Shown here piece after piece: positions 1 to 5,865 of a stretch of 13,084 bases of DNA. The DNA lies in assembly GCA_022842085.1 (NCBI GenBank), contig JALHQF010000011.1, forward strand, positions 1-13,084, in the 5' to 3' direction. How positions within the stretch are numbered: position 1 is the stretch's first letter; the number at the start of each line of letters is the position of its first letter. The notes under the pieces were generated by a model. The model made no database searches. It saw only the letters and a list, made by a program, of their open reading frames with translations, and was not told where the DNA came from. This stretch comes from Patescibacteria group bacterium (lineage in GTDB: Bacteria > Patescibacteriota > UBA1384 > CAILIB01). Made by a program: the position numbers and the translations under genes.

Positions 1-5
1 CGCTT

Positions 6-81
6 GCACTCGTAGCTCAGTGGATAGAGCGTCTGGTTGCGGTCCAGAAGGTCGCAGGTTCGATTCCTGCCGAGTGTACCA
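6..81 (+). tRNA. tRNA-Arg, anticodon GCG, CCA end encoded
   Basis: A complete cloverleaf is visible. The acceptor stem is GCACTCG (6-12) with CGAGTGT (71-77), with a G-U first pair. The D arm is 15-30. The anticodon stem TCTGG/CCAGA (32-36, 44-48) encloses loop TTGCGGT, giving anticodon GCG at 39-41. The T arm GCAGG/CCTGC (54-58, 66-70) has loop TTCGATT. Discriminator A78 is followed by a genomic CCA. An A in the D loop after GG (A20-type) and C35 are known arginine identity elements and fit an Arg tRNA reading CGC/CGU. Most bacteria use ACG (inosine) for this box, so GCG is somewhat unusual. Confidence 0.95.
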
Positions 82-90
82 AAGCTTCAG

Positions 91-140
91 AAAAGAACAC
101 GAAAGGTCCTCGCTACGCTGCGGATTATTCGTGTTCTTTT
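91..140. terminator. strong hairpin, possible bidirectional terminator after tRNA-Arg
   Basis: A perfect 13-bp inverted repeat, AAAAGAACACGAA (91-103) and TTCGTGTTCTTTT (128-140), encloses 24 bases that can pair further (TCC/GGA and CGC/GCG). The T-rich end on either strand would suit a terminator between the convergent tRNA and comF-like transcripts. The inner part is also the first copy of the repeat family at 101-188, so the hairpin could be a feature of the repeat rather than a dedicated terminator. The stem is certain; the function is inferred. Confidence 0.55.
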
Positions 141-188
141 CTTCGGCCTTATTTGGCTGCGGAGTCGTCTCCTTTTTCTTTCACTTAC
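101..188 (+). repeat. tandem repeat unit 1 (dispersed repeat family)
   Basis: Unit 1 of an imperfect tandem pair in the gene-free stretch 82-307. It begins GAAAGGTCCTCGC, has a short palindromic centre, then GCTGCGGATTATTC (117-130). It ends with GCGGAG (159-164), a GGAG-TCGT-CTCC mini-hairpin (161-172), TTTTTCTTT (173-181) and TTTCACTTAC (179-188). All these blocks recur about 98-104 bp downstream in unit 2. No convincing protein is encoded here. Function is unknown; a related copy lies inverted at the right end of the window. Confidence 0.7.
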
Positions 189-199
189 ATTTTAGGCCA

Positions 200-292
200 G
201 AAAGGTCCTCGCCCTTACGGGCTGCGGATTATTCCCACGAGTTTTTCGTTCACGCTTGCGGAGGGGGCTCTTTTTCTTTGGCTTTCACTCAC
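200..292 (+). repeat. tandem repeat unit 2 (dispersed repeat family)
   Basis: The second unit shares with unit 1 the blocks GAAAGGTCCTCGC (200-212), GCTGCGGATTATTC (221-234), GCGGAG (258-263), TTTTTCTTT (271-279) and TTTCACTCAC (283-292). The centre differs: here it is a GCCC-TTAC-GGGC hairpin (211-222) where unit 1 has only CTACG. A further hairpin, TTCACT-CACA-AGTGAA (284-299), lies just beyond the comF-like stop codon but has no T-tract on the minus strand, so it is not a clear terminator. Confidence 0.7.
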
Positions 293-307
293 AAGTGAAC
301 GTCCCCG

Positions 308-880
308 CTACCTGCTCCTCACTCCTGCCAGAGCGAGCTTCCCAACCACCTGTACCCCAGCTGCTCGCAGTGCAGCTTCACAGGCGCGCAGTGTTGCACC
401 TGTCGTGACCACATCGTCGATAAGCCAAACGGGTCGGGTGGTATGCCTGCACACCGTGAACCTGCCGCTCACCTCTTCGGCTCGCTTGGCCCTCGATAGA
501 CCCACGCTCGAACCGCGCCGATGAGCGCGAAGGAGCGTAAGTCGCTCGCTACCCCAAGCAGCAGCTCCATCAGCGGCAATTACCTCACCTTGTGCATAGC
601 CACGTGCCCAGCGCCGGAGCATAGGGGTTGGTATGCCCGCACAGGCTTCGATCGGTTGGGGCGGCAACAATCGCTCGACCAGCTCCCGCGATACCCCTTT
701 GAGACCTTGGTACTTGAGCGCGTGCAGCACCTGCCGCACCTCCTCAAACTCCCAAGCGTACCAGGTGCCCGACTCATGAGTTCGCCACTTGGGCTGAGGC
801 AAGCAGGCACCACACACGAGGCTTCCTTCTCGCCCACACACCACGCAGCTCACTGGCGCAAGCCAGTGGAGCAAATCCAT
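308..880 (-). CDS. comF: ComF-family phosphoribosyltransferase
   Basis: 190 residues, slightly short for ComF/GntX proteins (about 200-240). An N-terminal four-cysteine zinc-ribbon motif is present (Cys12, 15, 23, 26; CVVCG...CGAC). The middle has RGYAQGEVIA (93-102), the usual RGFNQ-A-LA block, and VGLSRAKRAEEVSGRF (126-141), typical of the family. The C-terminal PRPP-binding loop is LIDDVVTTGATL (153-164). In naturally competent bacteria ComF(C) helps internalised single-stranded DNA through the membrane; elsewhere its role is unclear. The ATG is 2 bp downstream of the PMT stop codon, with GGAG upstream inside the PMT end, so the two are probably co-transcribed. No other competence gene is visible. 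Confidence 0.9.
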   Translation of the reverse strand: MDLLHWLAPVSCVVCGREGSLVCGACLPQPKWRTHESGTWYAWEFEEVRQVLHALKYQGLKGVSRELVERLLPPQPIEACAGIPTPMLRRWARGYAQGEVIAADGAAAWGSERLTLLRAHRRGSSVGLSRAKRAEEVSGRFTVCRHTTRPVWLIDDVVTTGATLRACEAALRAAGVQVVGKLALAGVRSR

Positions 881-882
881 AG

Positions 883-2154
883 CTACCGCTTACTCCACAG
901 TTCGGGGAAGCTCTGGATGCGCGTATCCCAGAGCCAGGTTTTTACCCAGATGCGCTGATCGAGCTGCTCTCGTGTGAGCTTCCACCAAGGCGCGGCATGG
1001 GGAGCCAACCACCAGCCGACCAGCATGATAAGGACGAGACCCACGAGCGTTACCCAGCGCTTTCCACGCTGCCAGGCATAACCCAGCCACCAGCAGAGCG
1101 CCATGGTGCCAAAGAGGCTGGCTGGCAGGTAGTGGTAGTGGAACATCACCCGGTCAACGCCGATGAACGGTAGGTAAGCGGCAATCCATGCCAGAATTAC
1201 CACGACAAGGAAGTGATCAACTGGGACCTTCTGAAGGAGTTGTCGCAACACTCGCCCAATACCAGCCGCAACGGCCAGGAAGCCTCCGGTCCAGAGGACA
1301 GGGTTACCCAGGGTGGTCATGAGTTCAATACCTTTACCTCCGGCATCCTGGTACCAAAACAGCGTGGGACGCAGCTGGAACGGCCAGGTGTCCCAGGTGC
1401 TGCTCCAGGGGTGCGTGGCCGTAAGCGTAGCATGGTAGTTGAATGCCTGAATGTGCCAATTGACTGTTGCCTTGAGCACATCACGTGCGCCATCAAGCGA
1501 CTCACCAAGTGCTGAGGATGCAAACACCAGCAAAAGCACCGCAGGGAACCACGCAAATGCTTGCAACAGCCTCCCCTGACGCCAAAACAGGTACGCAGCC
1601 GGAAGTGCTACCGCAAGTCCAACCCACTTAATAGAACCCGCGATGCCAAGGAGAAGTACCGGTACCCAGAGCGGCACCCATCGGCTGCTAGCCGCAATCA
1701 GCACCAGTACACAGGCCAGTACGAGCATCCCATCCATCAACCCCGTGCGACTGTACGTGGTAAACGCCATATCCATGGCAACTGCCGCACCTACGAGGAG
1801 CGCCATTACCCGTGTGCCACCAAGTCGCAGGGTGAGCCAAGCACTGGCCGGGATGAGCGCCAAGCCCGCCAAGAGCGGTGCCATGCGCCAACCAATAGGG
1901 TTATCCCCCAAGAAGAGCATCGAAACAGCAATGATGAGCTTACCCAGCGGGGGGTGTACATCAAAGACGTCGGCTCCCGTAAGGTACTTCTGGGCAAACA
2001 CCGGAAAGTACACCTCATCAAAGACGGTTTCGCCTGGGTAGCCGAGCTTCCACACGCGCAGGAACACTCCAAACCCTACTGCAACCATCACGAGTGAAAT
2101 GAGCACCCACTGGATAGGTGTAAGCTGAGGCAGCCGAAACGAACGGATTCGCAT
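883..2154 (-). CDS. dolichyl-phosphate-mannose-type protein O-mannosyltransferase (PMT, GT39)
   Basis: 423-residue polytopic membrane protein. The N-terminal PMT catalytic domain has the Asp-Glu pair in the first outer loop (FDEVYF, Asp46-Glu47) and HPPLGK (67-72). Later signatures are YSRTGLMDGM, SIKWVG, and HPWSSTWDTWP followed by LRPTLFWY, then DRVMFHYHYLPA near the C-terminal PMT_4TMC-like helices. PMT enzymes transfer mannose from a polyprenyl-phosphate donor to Ser/Thr of proteins as they are exported; bacterial relatives glycosylate secreted and surface proteins. The ATG at 2154 has no clear ribosome-binding site and sits 3 bases from an 8-bp inverted repeat. It is transcribed away from the hsp20 operon and towards comF. 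The Ser/Thr/Pro-rich linker of the protein at 4331-5011 is a plausible substrate (inference). Confidence 0.9.
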   Translation of the reverse strand: MRIRSFRLPQLTPIQWVLISLVMVAVGFGVFLRVWKLGYPGETVFDEVYFPVFAQKYLTGADVFDVHPPLGKLIIAVSMLFLGDNPIGWRMAPLLAGLALIPASAWLTLRLGGTRVMALLVGAAVAMDMAFTTYSRTGLMDGMLVLACVLVLIAASSRWVPLWVPVLLLGIAGSIKWVGLAVALPAAYLFWRQGRLLQAFAWFPAVLLLVFASSALGESLDGARDVLKATVNWHIQAFNYHATLTATHPWSSTWDTWPFQLRPTLFWYQDAGGKGIELMTTLGNPVLWTGGFLAVAAGIGRVLRQLLQKVPVDHFLVVVILAWIAAYLPFIGVDRVMFHYHYLPASLFGTMALCWWLGYAWQRGKRWVTLVGLVLIMLVGWWLAPHAAPWWKLTREQLDQRIWVKTWLWDTRIQSFPELWSKR

Positions 2155-2157
2155 GCA

Positions 2158-2183
2158 CCAAGGCTACCATCTAGGAGCCTTGG
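2158..2183. promoter_or_regulatory. 8-bp inverted repeat between divergent PMT and hsp20
   Basis: CCAAGGCT (2158-2165) and AGCCTTGG (2176-2183) are exact inverted arms separated by 10 bases. The repeat ends 3 bases before the PMT start codon, so as RNA it would form a hairpin over the translation start region. As DNA it could be an operator in the 89-bp divergent intergenic region. It does not match the HrcA/CIRCE element (TTAGCACTC-N9-GAGTGCTAA). Confidence 0.45.
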
Positions 2184-2208
2184 GTCTAGCCTCGTCTAAC
2201 GTGAACGG

Positions 2209-2237
2209 TTGCTCGACTCCTTCACGCAGCGCATACT
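2209..2237 (+). promoter_or_regulatory. possible promoter for the hsp20 operon, leaderless type
   Basis: TTGCTC (2209-2214), 17 bases, then CATACT (2232-2237). The -10 matches TATAAT at 4 of 6 positions and the -35 matches at 3 of 6. Only 6 bases separate the -10 from the ATG at 2244, which would put transcription start at about the A of the start codon. No Shine-Dalgarno sequence is visible, in keeping with a leaderless message. Confidence 0.35.
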
Positions 2238-2243
2238 GCTGCT

Positions 2244-2636
2244 ATGACGCAGAATCCCCAATCTGGACTTGCGCCCATCGATCCATCCACCTGGATGGAG
2301 GAGGTCGAGGGACAGCTCGCCATTGACGTCTACCAGACGCCAGACCACCTTATCTTGAAAGCGCCCATCGCTGGCGTGCGCCAAGAAGACCTCGAGGTTT
2401 CGATTACCGAAGACCAGGTCACCATTCGCGGCGAGCGGCACGATCGCCACGACCACGAAGTTGAAGGCTACCTTGTGCAAGAGTGCTACTGGGGCAGCTT
2501 TTCGCGCACATTTCCCCTTCCAGTCGCCGTCGTGGCCGAGCAGGCCCAGGCTCGACTGATTGATGGCGTACTCACCATCACCATTCCCAAGGCCGCTTCG
2601 AGTAAAGCCCGCACGGTAACCGTGCAAGTTGGCTGA
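2244..2636 (+). CDS. hsp20: Hsp20 / alpha-crystallin family small heat-shock protein
   Basis: 130 residues, normal for a bacterial small heat-shock protein. The alpha-crystallin domain spans about residues 24-120, with the core pattern LILKAPIAGVRQEDLEV, VTIRGER, and the family signature GVLTITIPKA (108-117). The N-terminal arm is short and no C-terminal I-x-I motif is present; VTVQV takes that place. Members hold unfolding proteins as ATP-independent chaperones. It is first in the operon, and its TGA overlaps the ATG of the next gene (TGATG, 1 bp), so translation of the two is probably coupled. Its place ahead of a set of membrane proteins may link it to envelope-protein quality control (inference). 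Confidence 0.93.
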   Translation: MTQNPQSGLAPIDPSTWMEEVEGQLAIDVYQTPDHLILKAPIAGVRQEDLEVSITEDQVTIRGERHDRHDHEVEGYLVQECYWGSFSRTFPLPVAVVAEQAQARLIDGVLTITIPKAASSKARTVTVQVG

Positions 2637-4045
2637 TGCAACCCTGGCTTCGCATCGTCCTCGCTATTCTCGGAGTTGGAGCTTTCATCGTTGTTGTCTT
2701 GCTGATTATCAATGCAGTACGCAATCGAGACACAGCAAGTAGCACGCCCCCTGTAGTTCGAGTTTGGCGCCTTGAGCAAGACGTCGATGTAGTAGCAGAT
2801 CTTGTCAGTGAGTTTGAGGAAAGCAGTGGCGCCGACATTGTCTTCACCAAGCAGACCTACAACGGCTATGAAATTGCAGCCCTCAAGTCACTCGCCGCAC
2901 GACAAGGGCCAGATATCTGGAGTATTCCCTCATTCTGGATTGCAGACCAGTACCCGCGCACCATCGATCTACCGGAAAACCTCCTCGCGAGCGCCCAGGG
3001 CAATACCCCCGTAAGCCTCAAGGAAGCCATCAAGCTCGATTACCCAGCGGGCATTGCAAGGCTTCTTCTAGATGATAAGGGAGAGAAGGTAGTAGCTCTC
3101 CCTTCAGTAGTGGATACCTATCGCATCATCTACAATCCTGCACTCTTCGAGGCAGCCTATACTGAGTATCGCATTCGCCAAGGAGAAGGTGCCGATGAGG
3201 GTAGCCTCCAAGCGGTTCGCCGACTCTTGGGTGCACCTGGAAAAACATGGGAAGAGATCATTGAGCAGGTGCCGTACCTGACGCTTCGCTCCGGTGCACA
3301 GGTAAGCCGCTCGGCCATCGCACTCGGCTCTGCGGATAATATCCCGTACTCCAGCGACATCTTGCAGTTCCTCATCCACCAGAACGGTCAGGAGATCGTC
3401 TCTTCTGATCGCACTTCAGCAGTTTTCCACCTTCCGATTACCAGTCCCGCAGGGGTCGAGATTCGACCGGGAGAAGAAGCTCTTCGCTTCTTCACGCAGT
3501 TCTCAAACGTCACAAGTAGTGCCTACACGTGGAACGCCTCTATGCCAGATGCTGTGCAGGCATTTGGCGAGGGTAAGCTGGCCATGCTTATCGCCGATCA
3601 AAATACCGCGGCAGAGATTGCCACGCGCTTCCCACGCTTGGAGTTTTTCAACGCACCAATGCCACAGATCAGCATTGGCCCTGGGAGCACACCGAAAAAC
3701 CTCATTGTCTTTATGGCTGAAGTGGTAACTCCAACCACACCAAACCGGCAGGCTGCCCTCAATTTTCTCGTGCCATACACTGGGTCTGCTTCGGTGGCAG
3801 CCATGGCCTCAGAGCGCGGAGTATACACACCCTACAAGTCTCGCCTCGAGGCGCAGGCCGATGGGGATCCGCTCGCCGCACAAATTCTCACAGGAGTAGC
3901 ACTGTACAAGCGTCAACACGATCAGTTTGACCAAGCGTTCCAGCAGATGATTCGCGATGTTGCTCAAAATGGACTCAGCCCAGCCGACGCGCTTACCAAA
4001 GGCTCTGAAGAGATAAACCGTCTCCTCAAGCTTCCCGTTGAGTAG
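2636..4045 (+). CDS. membrane-anchored extracellular solute-binding-like protein (SBP family 1)
   Basis: 469 residues. One N-terminal hydrophobic helix (about 5-27) has no lipobox cysteine and no obvious cleavage site, so the protein looks tethered by an uncleaved helix. From about residue 40 it has the layout of family-1 binding proteins of sugar ABC transporters: an initial VVRVWRLEQD strand, GPDIWSIPSFW, YRIIYNPALFEAA, a TWEEI segment, then MPDAVQAFGEGKLAMLIAD and the C-terminal NRQAALNFLVPYTGS and GVYTPYKS region. Such proteins bind sugars or other small ligands outside the cell. No permease or ATPase is encoded nearby. Instead it is followed after 1 bp by four pilin-like genes. The ligand cannot be predicted. 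The SBP fold is fairly sure; the role is not. Confidence 0.82.
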   Translation: MQPWLRIVLAILGVGAFIVVVLLIINAVRNRDTASSTPPVVRVWRLEQDVDVVADLVSEFEESSGADIVFTKQTYNGYEIAALKSLAARQGPDIWSIPSFWIADQYPRTIDLPENLLASAQGNTPVSLKEAIKLDYPAGIARLLLDDKGEKVVALPSVVDTYRIIYNPALFEAAYTEYRIRQGEGADEGSLQAVRRLLGAPGKTWEEIIEQVPYLTLRSGAQVSRSAIALGSADNIPYSSDILQFLIHQNGQEIVSSDRTSAVFHLPITSPAGVEIRPGEEALRFFTQFSNVTSSAYTWNASMPDAVQAFGEGKLAMLIADQNTAAEIATRFPRLEFFNAPMPQISIGPGSTPKNLIVFMAEVVTPTTPNRQAALNFLVPYTGSASVAAMASERGVYTPYKSRLEAQADGDPLAAQILTGVALYKRQHDQFDQAFQQMIRDVAQNGLSPADALTKGSEEINRLLKLPVE

Positions 4046-4046
4046 T

Positions 4047-4334
4047 ATGGGATTCTCTACGCTTCCGTCAGGCCCCAACGGCACCATTGGGGTAAGCGAC
4101 CCGAACGCCATTCCGGTGCTCTTGGCTGGGTACGTTGCGCAGGTGCTCCTCTTCCTCGTCCTACCACTCCTGGTAATCGGCGTACTCTGGACGGGAGCAC
4201 GACTGATCACGAATTCGGGGAAACCAGAGGAAGTTGCACGTGCAAAGAAAACCTTTGGCTACATGCTCTCTGGAGTGGTGATTGTACTCCTGTCCGGCAT
4301 CATCGTGCAGGCAGTTACCAGGAGCCTCACATGA
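4047..4334 (+). CDS. pilin-like two-helix membrane protein 1 (T4SS_pilin / VirB2-TrbC type)
   Basis: 95 residues from ATG 4047, one base after the previous stop; a TTG nine bases upstream is in frame but would overlap that gene. Two hydrophobic helices (about 24-48 and 70-92) flank a short charged segment, ARLITNSGKPEEVARAKK (51-68). This segment aligns with the RYITSAGN..QAKAAR signature of its paralogues. No classical signal peptide is visible. VirB2/TrbC-like subunits polymerise into conjugation-type pili; in Patescibacteria many such proteins occur without a full secretion system. The gene ends in ATGA, overlapping the next start by 4 bp. Confidence 0.75.
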   Translation: MGFSTLPSGPNGTIGVSDPNAIPVLLAGYVAQVLLFLVLPLLVIGVLWTGARLITNSGKPEEVARAKKTFGYMLSGVVIVLLSGIIVQAVTRSLT

Positions 4335-5011
4335 AGGCGCTCCTGCTCGCCTGTGCGCTCATTGCAAGCCTGCTTCCTGTGACGGCACTGGCCAGCACGA
4401 GCACAACTCCGACTCCAACTCCGAGTACATCTGCGAGCACAACTCCGACTCCAACAGCTACCCCAACGACAGCTATCACCATCGCCAAGAACATCTGCGA
4501 TGATCCCGGTTTCTACGACCAAGCGTTTCGCTACCGCGCGGTCTACAACGCACAGGGCGGCATTAACGGTAGCGCTTCGAGCCTCGGTAGCGGAATCGCA
4601 CTCTTTCCGATCGTTCCCGACGGCTTGCGCGGCTTCCTGACGTACGACGGAGGTACCGTCTCTCCGGTAGCAAGTGCCCAGGAACGTTCAAAGCTCATTT
4701 TCGAAGGAGGTAAGGTATGCACGCCCCCGCAGTGGACCCTTCCCGTGGCCTGGTACTTCTTGCAGAAAGCCTTCATCGGCATCACCTGGCTCGCCACGGT
4801 AGCCACCACGCTCTTCCTCCTCTATGCTGGCGTGCTCTACCTCACCGGCTTTGCCAACGAGAAGAACGTCGAGCAAGCAAAGAAACTCATCACCGCTAGC
4901 CTCACTGGACTCATCTTGGTGCTGCTCGGTCAGCTCGCTGTGGGCGCGGTAATCCGGCTCCTCAGCAACGACCCGAATGATCTCCCATTCAACAACCAAC
5001 TCGACCTATGA
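4331..5011 (+). CDS. pilin-like protein 2 with Ser/Thr/Pro linker and extracellular domain
   Basis: 226 residues. A signal peptide (about 1-21, ending TALA-S) is followed by a low-complexity Ser/Thr/Pro linker (22-48) encoded partly by a 22-bp direct repeat. Then comes an unrecognised ectodomain (about 50-138) with two cysteines (56 and 130) that could form a disulfide. The C-terminal part has two membrane helices (about 141-171 and 187-211) around GFANEKNVEQAKK, matching the paralogues' loop. It is thus a pilin-like module fused to an exported domain. The linker resembles O-glycosylated linkers and a PMT is encoded 2 kb away. ATGA overlaps at both ends (4331-4334 and 5008-5011) indicate tight translational coupling. 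Confidence 0.72.
   Translation: MKALLLACALIASLLPVTALASTSTTPTPTPSTSASTTPTPTATPTTAITIAKNICDDPGFYDQAFRYRAVYNAQGGINGSASSLGSGIALFPIVPDGLRGFLTYDGGTVSPVASAQERSKLIFEGGKVCTPPQWTLPVAWYFLQKAFIGITWLATVATTLFLLYAGVLYLTGFANEKNVEQAKKLITASLTGLILVLLGQLAVGAVIRLLSNDPNDLPFNNQLDL
4398..4455 (+). repeat. 22-bp direct repeat inside the Ser/Thr/Pro linker
   Basis: The 22 bases at 4398-4419 (beginning CGAGCACAACTCC) recur exactly at 4434-4455, with a 36-bp period. The period is a multiple of three, so 12 residues are duplicated in frame and the linker reads as two STTPTPT blocks. Perfect identity suggests recent duplication and a linker length that may vary between strains. Confidence 0.85.
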
Positions 5012-5331
5012 GTAGCTTGATTCCCGACCCTACGGCTATCGCCACGCCGCAGGCACTCCCTACAGCAGCGGGTCTTGGCGAGATCCTGAACAACACGTAT
5101 AGCACGCTCTTGCCAGTTCTACTCATCTTTCTGGGCATTGTTGCCGTGGTAGGGGTGATGTGGGCAGGATTCCAGTACCTCGTAGCGCAGGGCGACCCCA
5201 AGGCCGCAGAGGCCGCCAAGGCTCGTATCCTCAACGTCGTGTATGGGGTGCTTGTGCTCGCACTGGGCACCACCGTTATTGGCCTTCTTATTGGCTTGCT
5301 CCGCTGGGGAATCGGGCAAGTTGCTAATTGA
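5008..5331 (+). CDS. pilin-like two-helix membrane protein 3
   Basis: 107 residues. The N-terminal segment (1-30) is polar and proline-rich and is not a clear signal peptide. Two helices follow (about 33-58 and 74-100) with the linking motif AGFQYLVAQGDPKAAEAAKAR (53-73, shown in part by YLVAQGDP), clearly homologous to the other pilin-like proteins here. It starts at ATG 5008, overlapping the previous stop as ATGA. Like its neighbours it is assigned to the T4SS_pilin-type families by motif and topology only; no assembly ATPase is in the window. Confidence 0.73.
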   Translation: MSSLIPDPTAIATPQALPTAAGLGEILNNTYSTLLPVLLIFLGIVAVVGVMWAGFQYLVAQGDPKAAEAAKARILNVVYGVLVLALGTTVIGLLIGLLRWGIGQVAN

Positions 5332-5384
5332 AGTTGACACCAGGGTGGCAGCGTCCGTACCCTAAGAGCATCAACCGATCACCT

Positions 5385-5825
5385 ATGCGCCGATTCCTCA
5401 CTACCCTTTCGCTCGCAATTGCTGGATTCGTGCTCTCCACCCCAGCACAATCCGCACTTGCAACTACATCTGCTGCCGACAACAGGTTTAGGCTCCCTTT
5501 CATTGAAGCTCCGCTCAACGGAGGCACCATTTCCTTCGCCACGCTCTTTAACAGCATTATCAATGTAATTCTGGTAATTGCGGGCTTCCTCGCTATTGTG
5601 TACCTCATCTTCAGCGGTATTCGCTACATCACCTCAGCTGGAAATGCGGACCAAGCCAAAGCAGCCCGCCAGGGAATTATTAACGCAGTTATCGGCATCG
5701 CGGTGGTAGTTGCATCGTTTGTTATCGTACGCCTTGTTGCCCAGGCAACTGGCGGCGCCGTACAAACCATCAACAACGGGAGCACGTCTGGATCGGTCAC
5801 AAGTGGTGGAGGGGTAACGCGCTAG
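5385..5825 (+). CDS. pilin-like protein 4 with cleavable signal peptide
   Basis: 146 residues from ATG 5385. An in-frame TTG at 5328 would add 19 polar residues ahead of a good signal peptide (1-26, ending SALA), so the ATG is preferred. The mature part has two helices (about 56-80 and 97-118) around the archetypal SGIRYITSAGNADQAKAAR (77-95) and a Gly/Ser-rich tail (123-146). This is the copy closest to standard Patescibacterial T4SS_pilin proteins. It is last in the hsp20-SBP-pilin operon, 53 bp after the previous stop, and is followed at once by a strong terminator. Confidence 0.8.
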   Translation: MRRFLTTLSLAIAGFVLSTPAQSALATTSAADNRFRLPFIEAPLNGGTISFATLFNSIINVILVIAGFLAIVYLIFSGIRYITSAGNADQAKAARQGIINAVIGIAVVVASFVIVRLVAQATGGAVQTINNGSTSGSVTSGGGVTR

Positions 5826-5833
5826 CCATTGGG

Positions 5834-5864
5834 AAAAGCCCCCTGCGGTGCAGGGGGCTTTCTT
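5834..5864. terminator. bidirectional intrinsic terminator
   Basis: A perfect 12-bp stem, AAAGCCCCCTGC (5835-5846) with GCAGGGGGCTTT (5850-5861), has a GGT loop and is followed by TTTCTT on the plus strand. The AAAA on the other side supplies the U-run for the minus strand. It lies between the convergent stops at 5825 and 5866 and would serve both genes. Confidence 0.93.
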
Positions 5865-5865
5865 G

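Noticed and set aside
6..300. tRNA-Arg as an integration site for a mobile element
   Set aside because: No integrase, no repeat of the tRNA 3' end was seen elsewhere in the window, and the genes are envelope functions rather than phage or element genes.
20..524. Short plus-strand open frames across the tRNA, repeats and comF
   Set aside because: They run through the tRNA and the repeat units or are antisense to the ComF-like gene, and show no protein features.
1561..2097. Plus-strand open frame of 178 residues
   Set aside because: It lies wholly antisense to the PMT gene, is highly polar with no domain, and the PMT motifs are unmistakable.
2155..2243. CIRCE/HrcA operator ahead of hsp20
   Set aside because: No TTAGCACTC-N9-GAGTGCTAA-like sequence is present; the only palindrome is CCAAGGCT-N10-AGCCTTGG.
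2650..2675. Sequence GTCCTCGCTATTCTCGGAG resembling the dispersed repeat
   Set aside because: It lies inside the N-terminal helix of the binding protein, lacks the flanking blocks, and is explained by coding.
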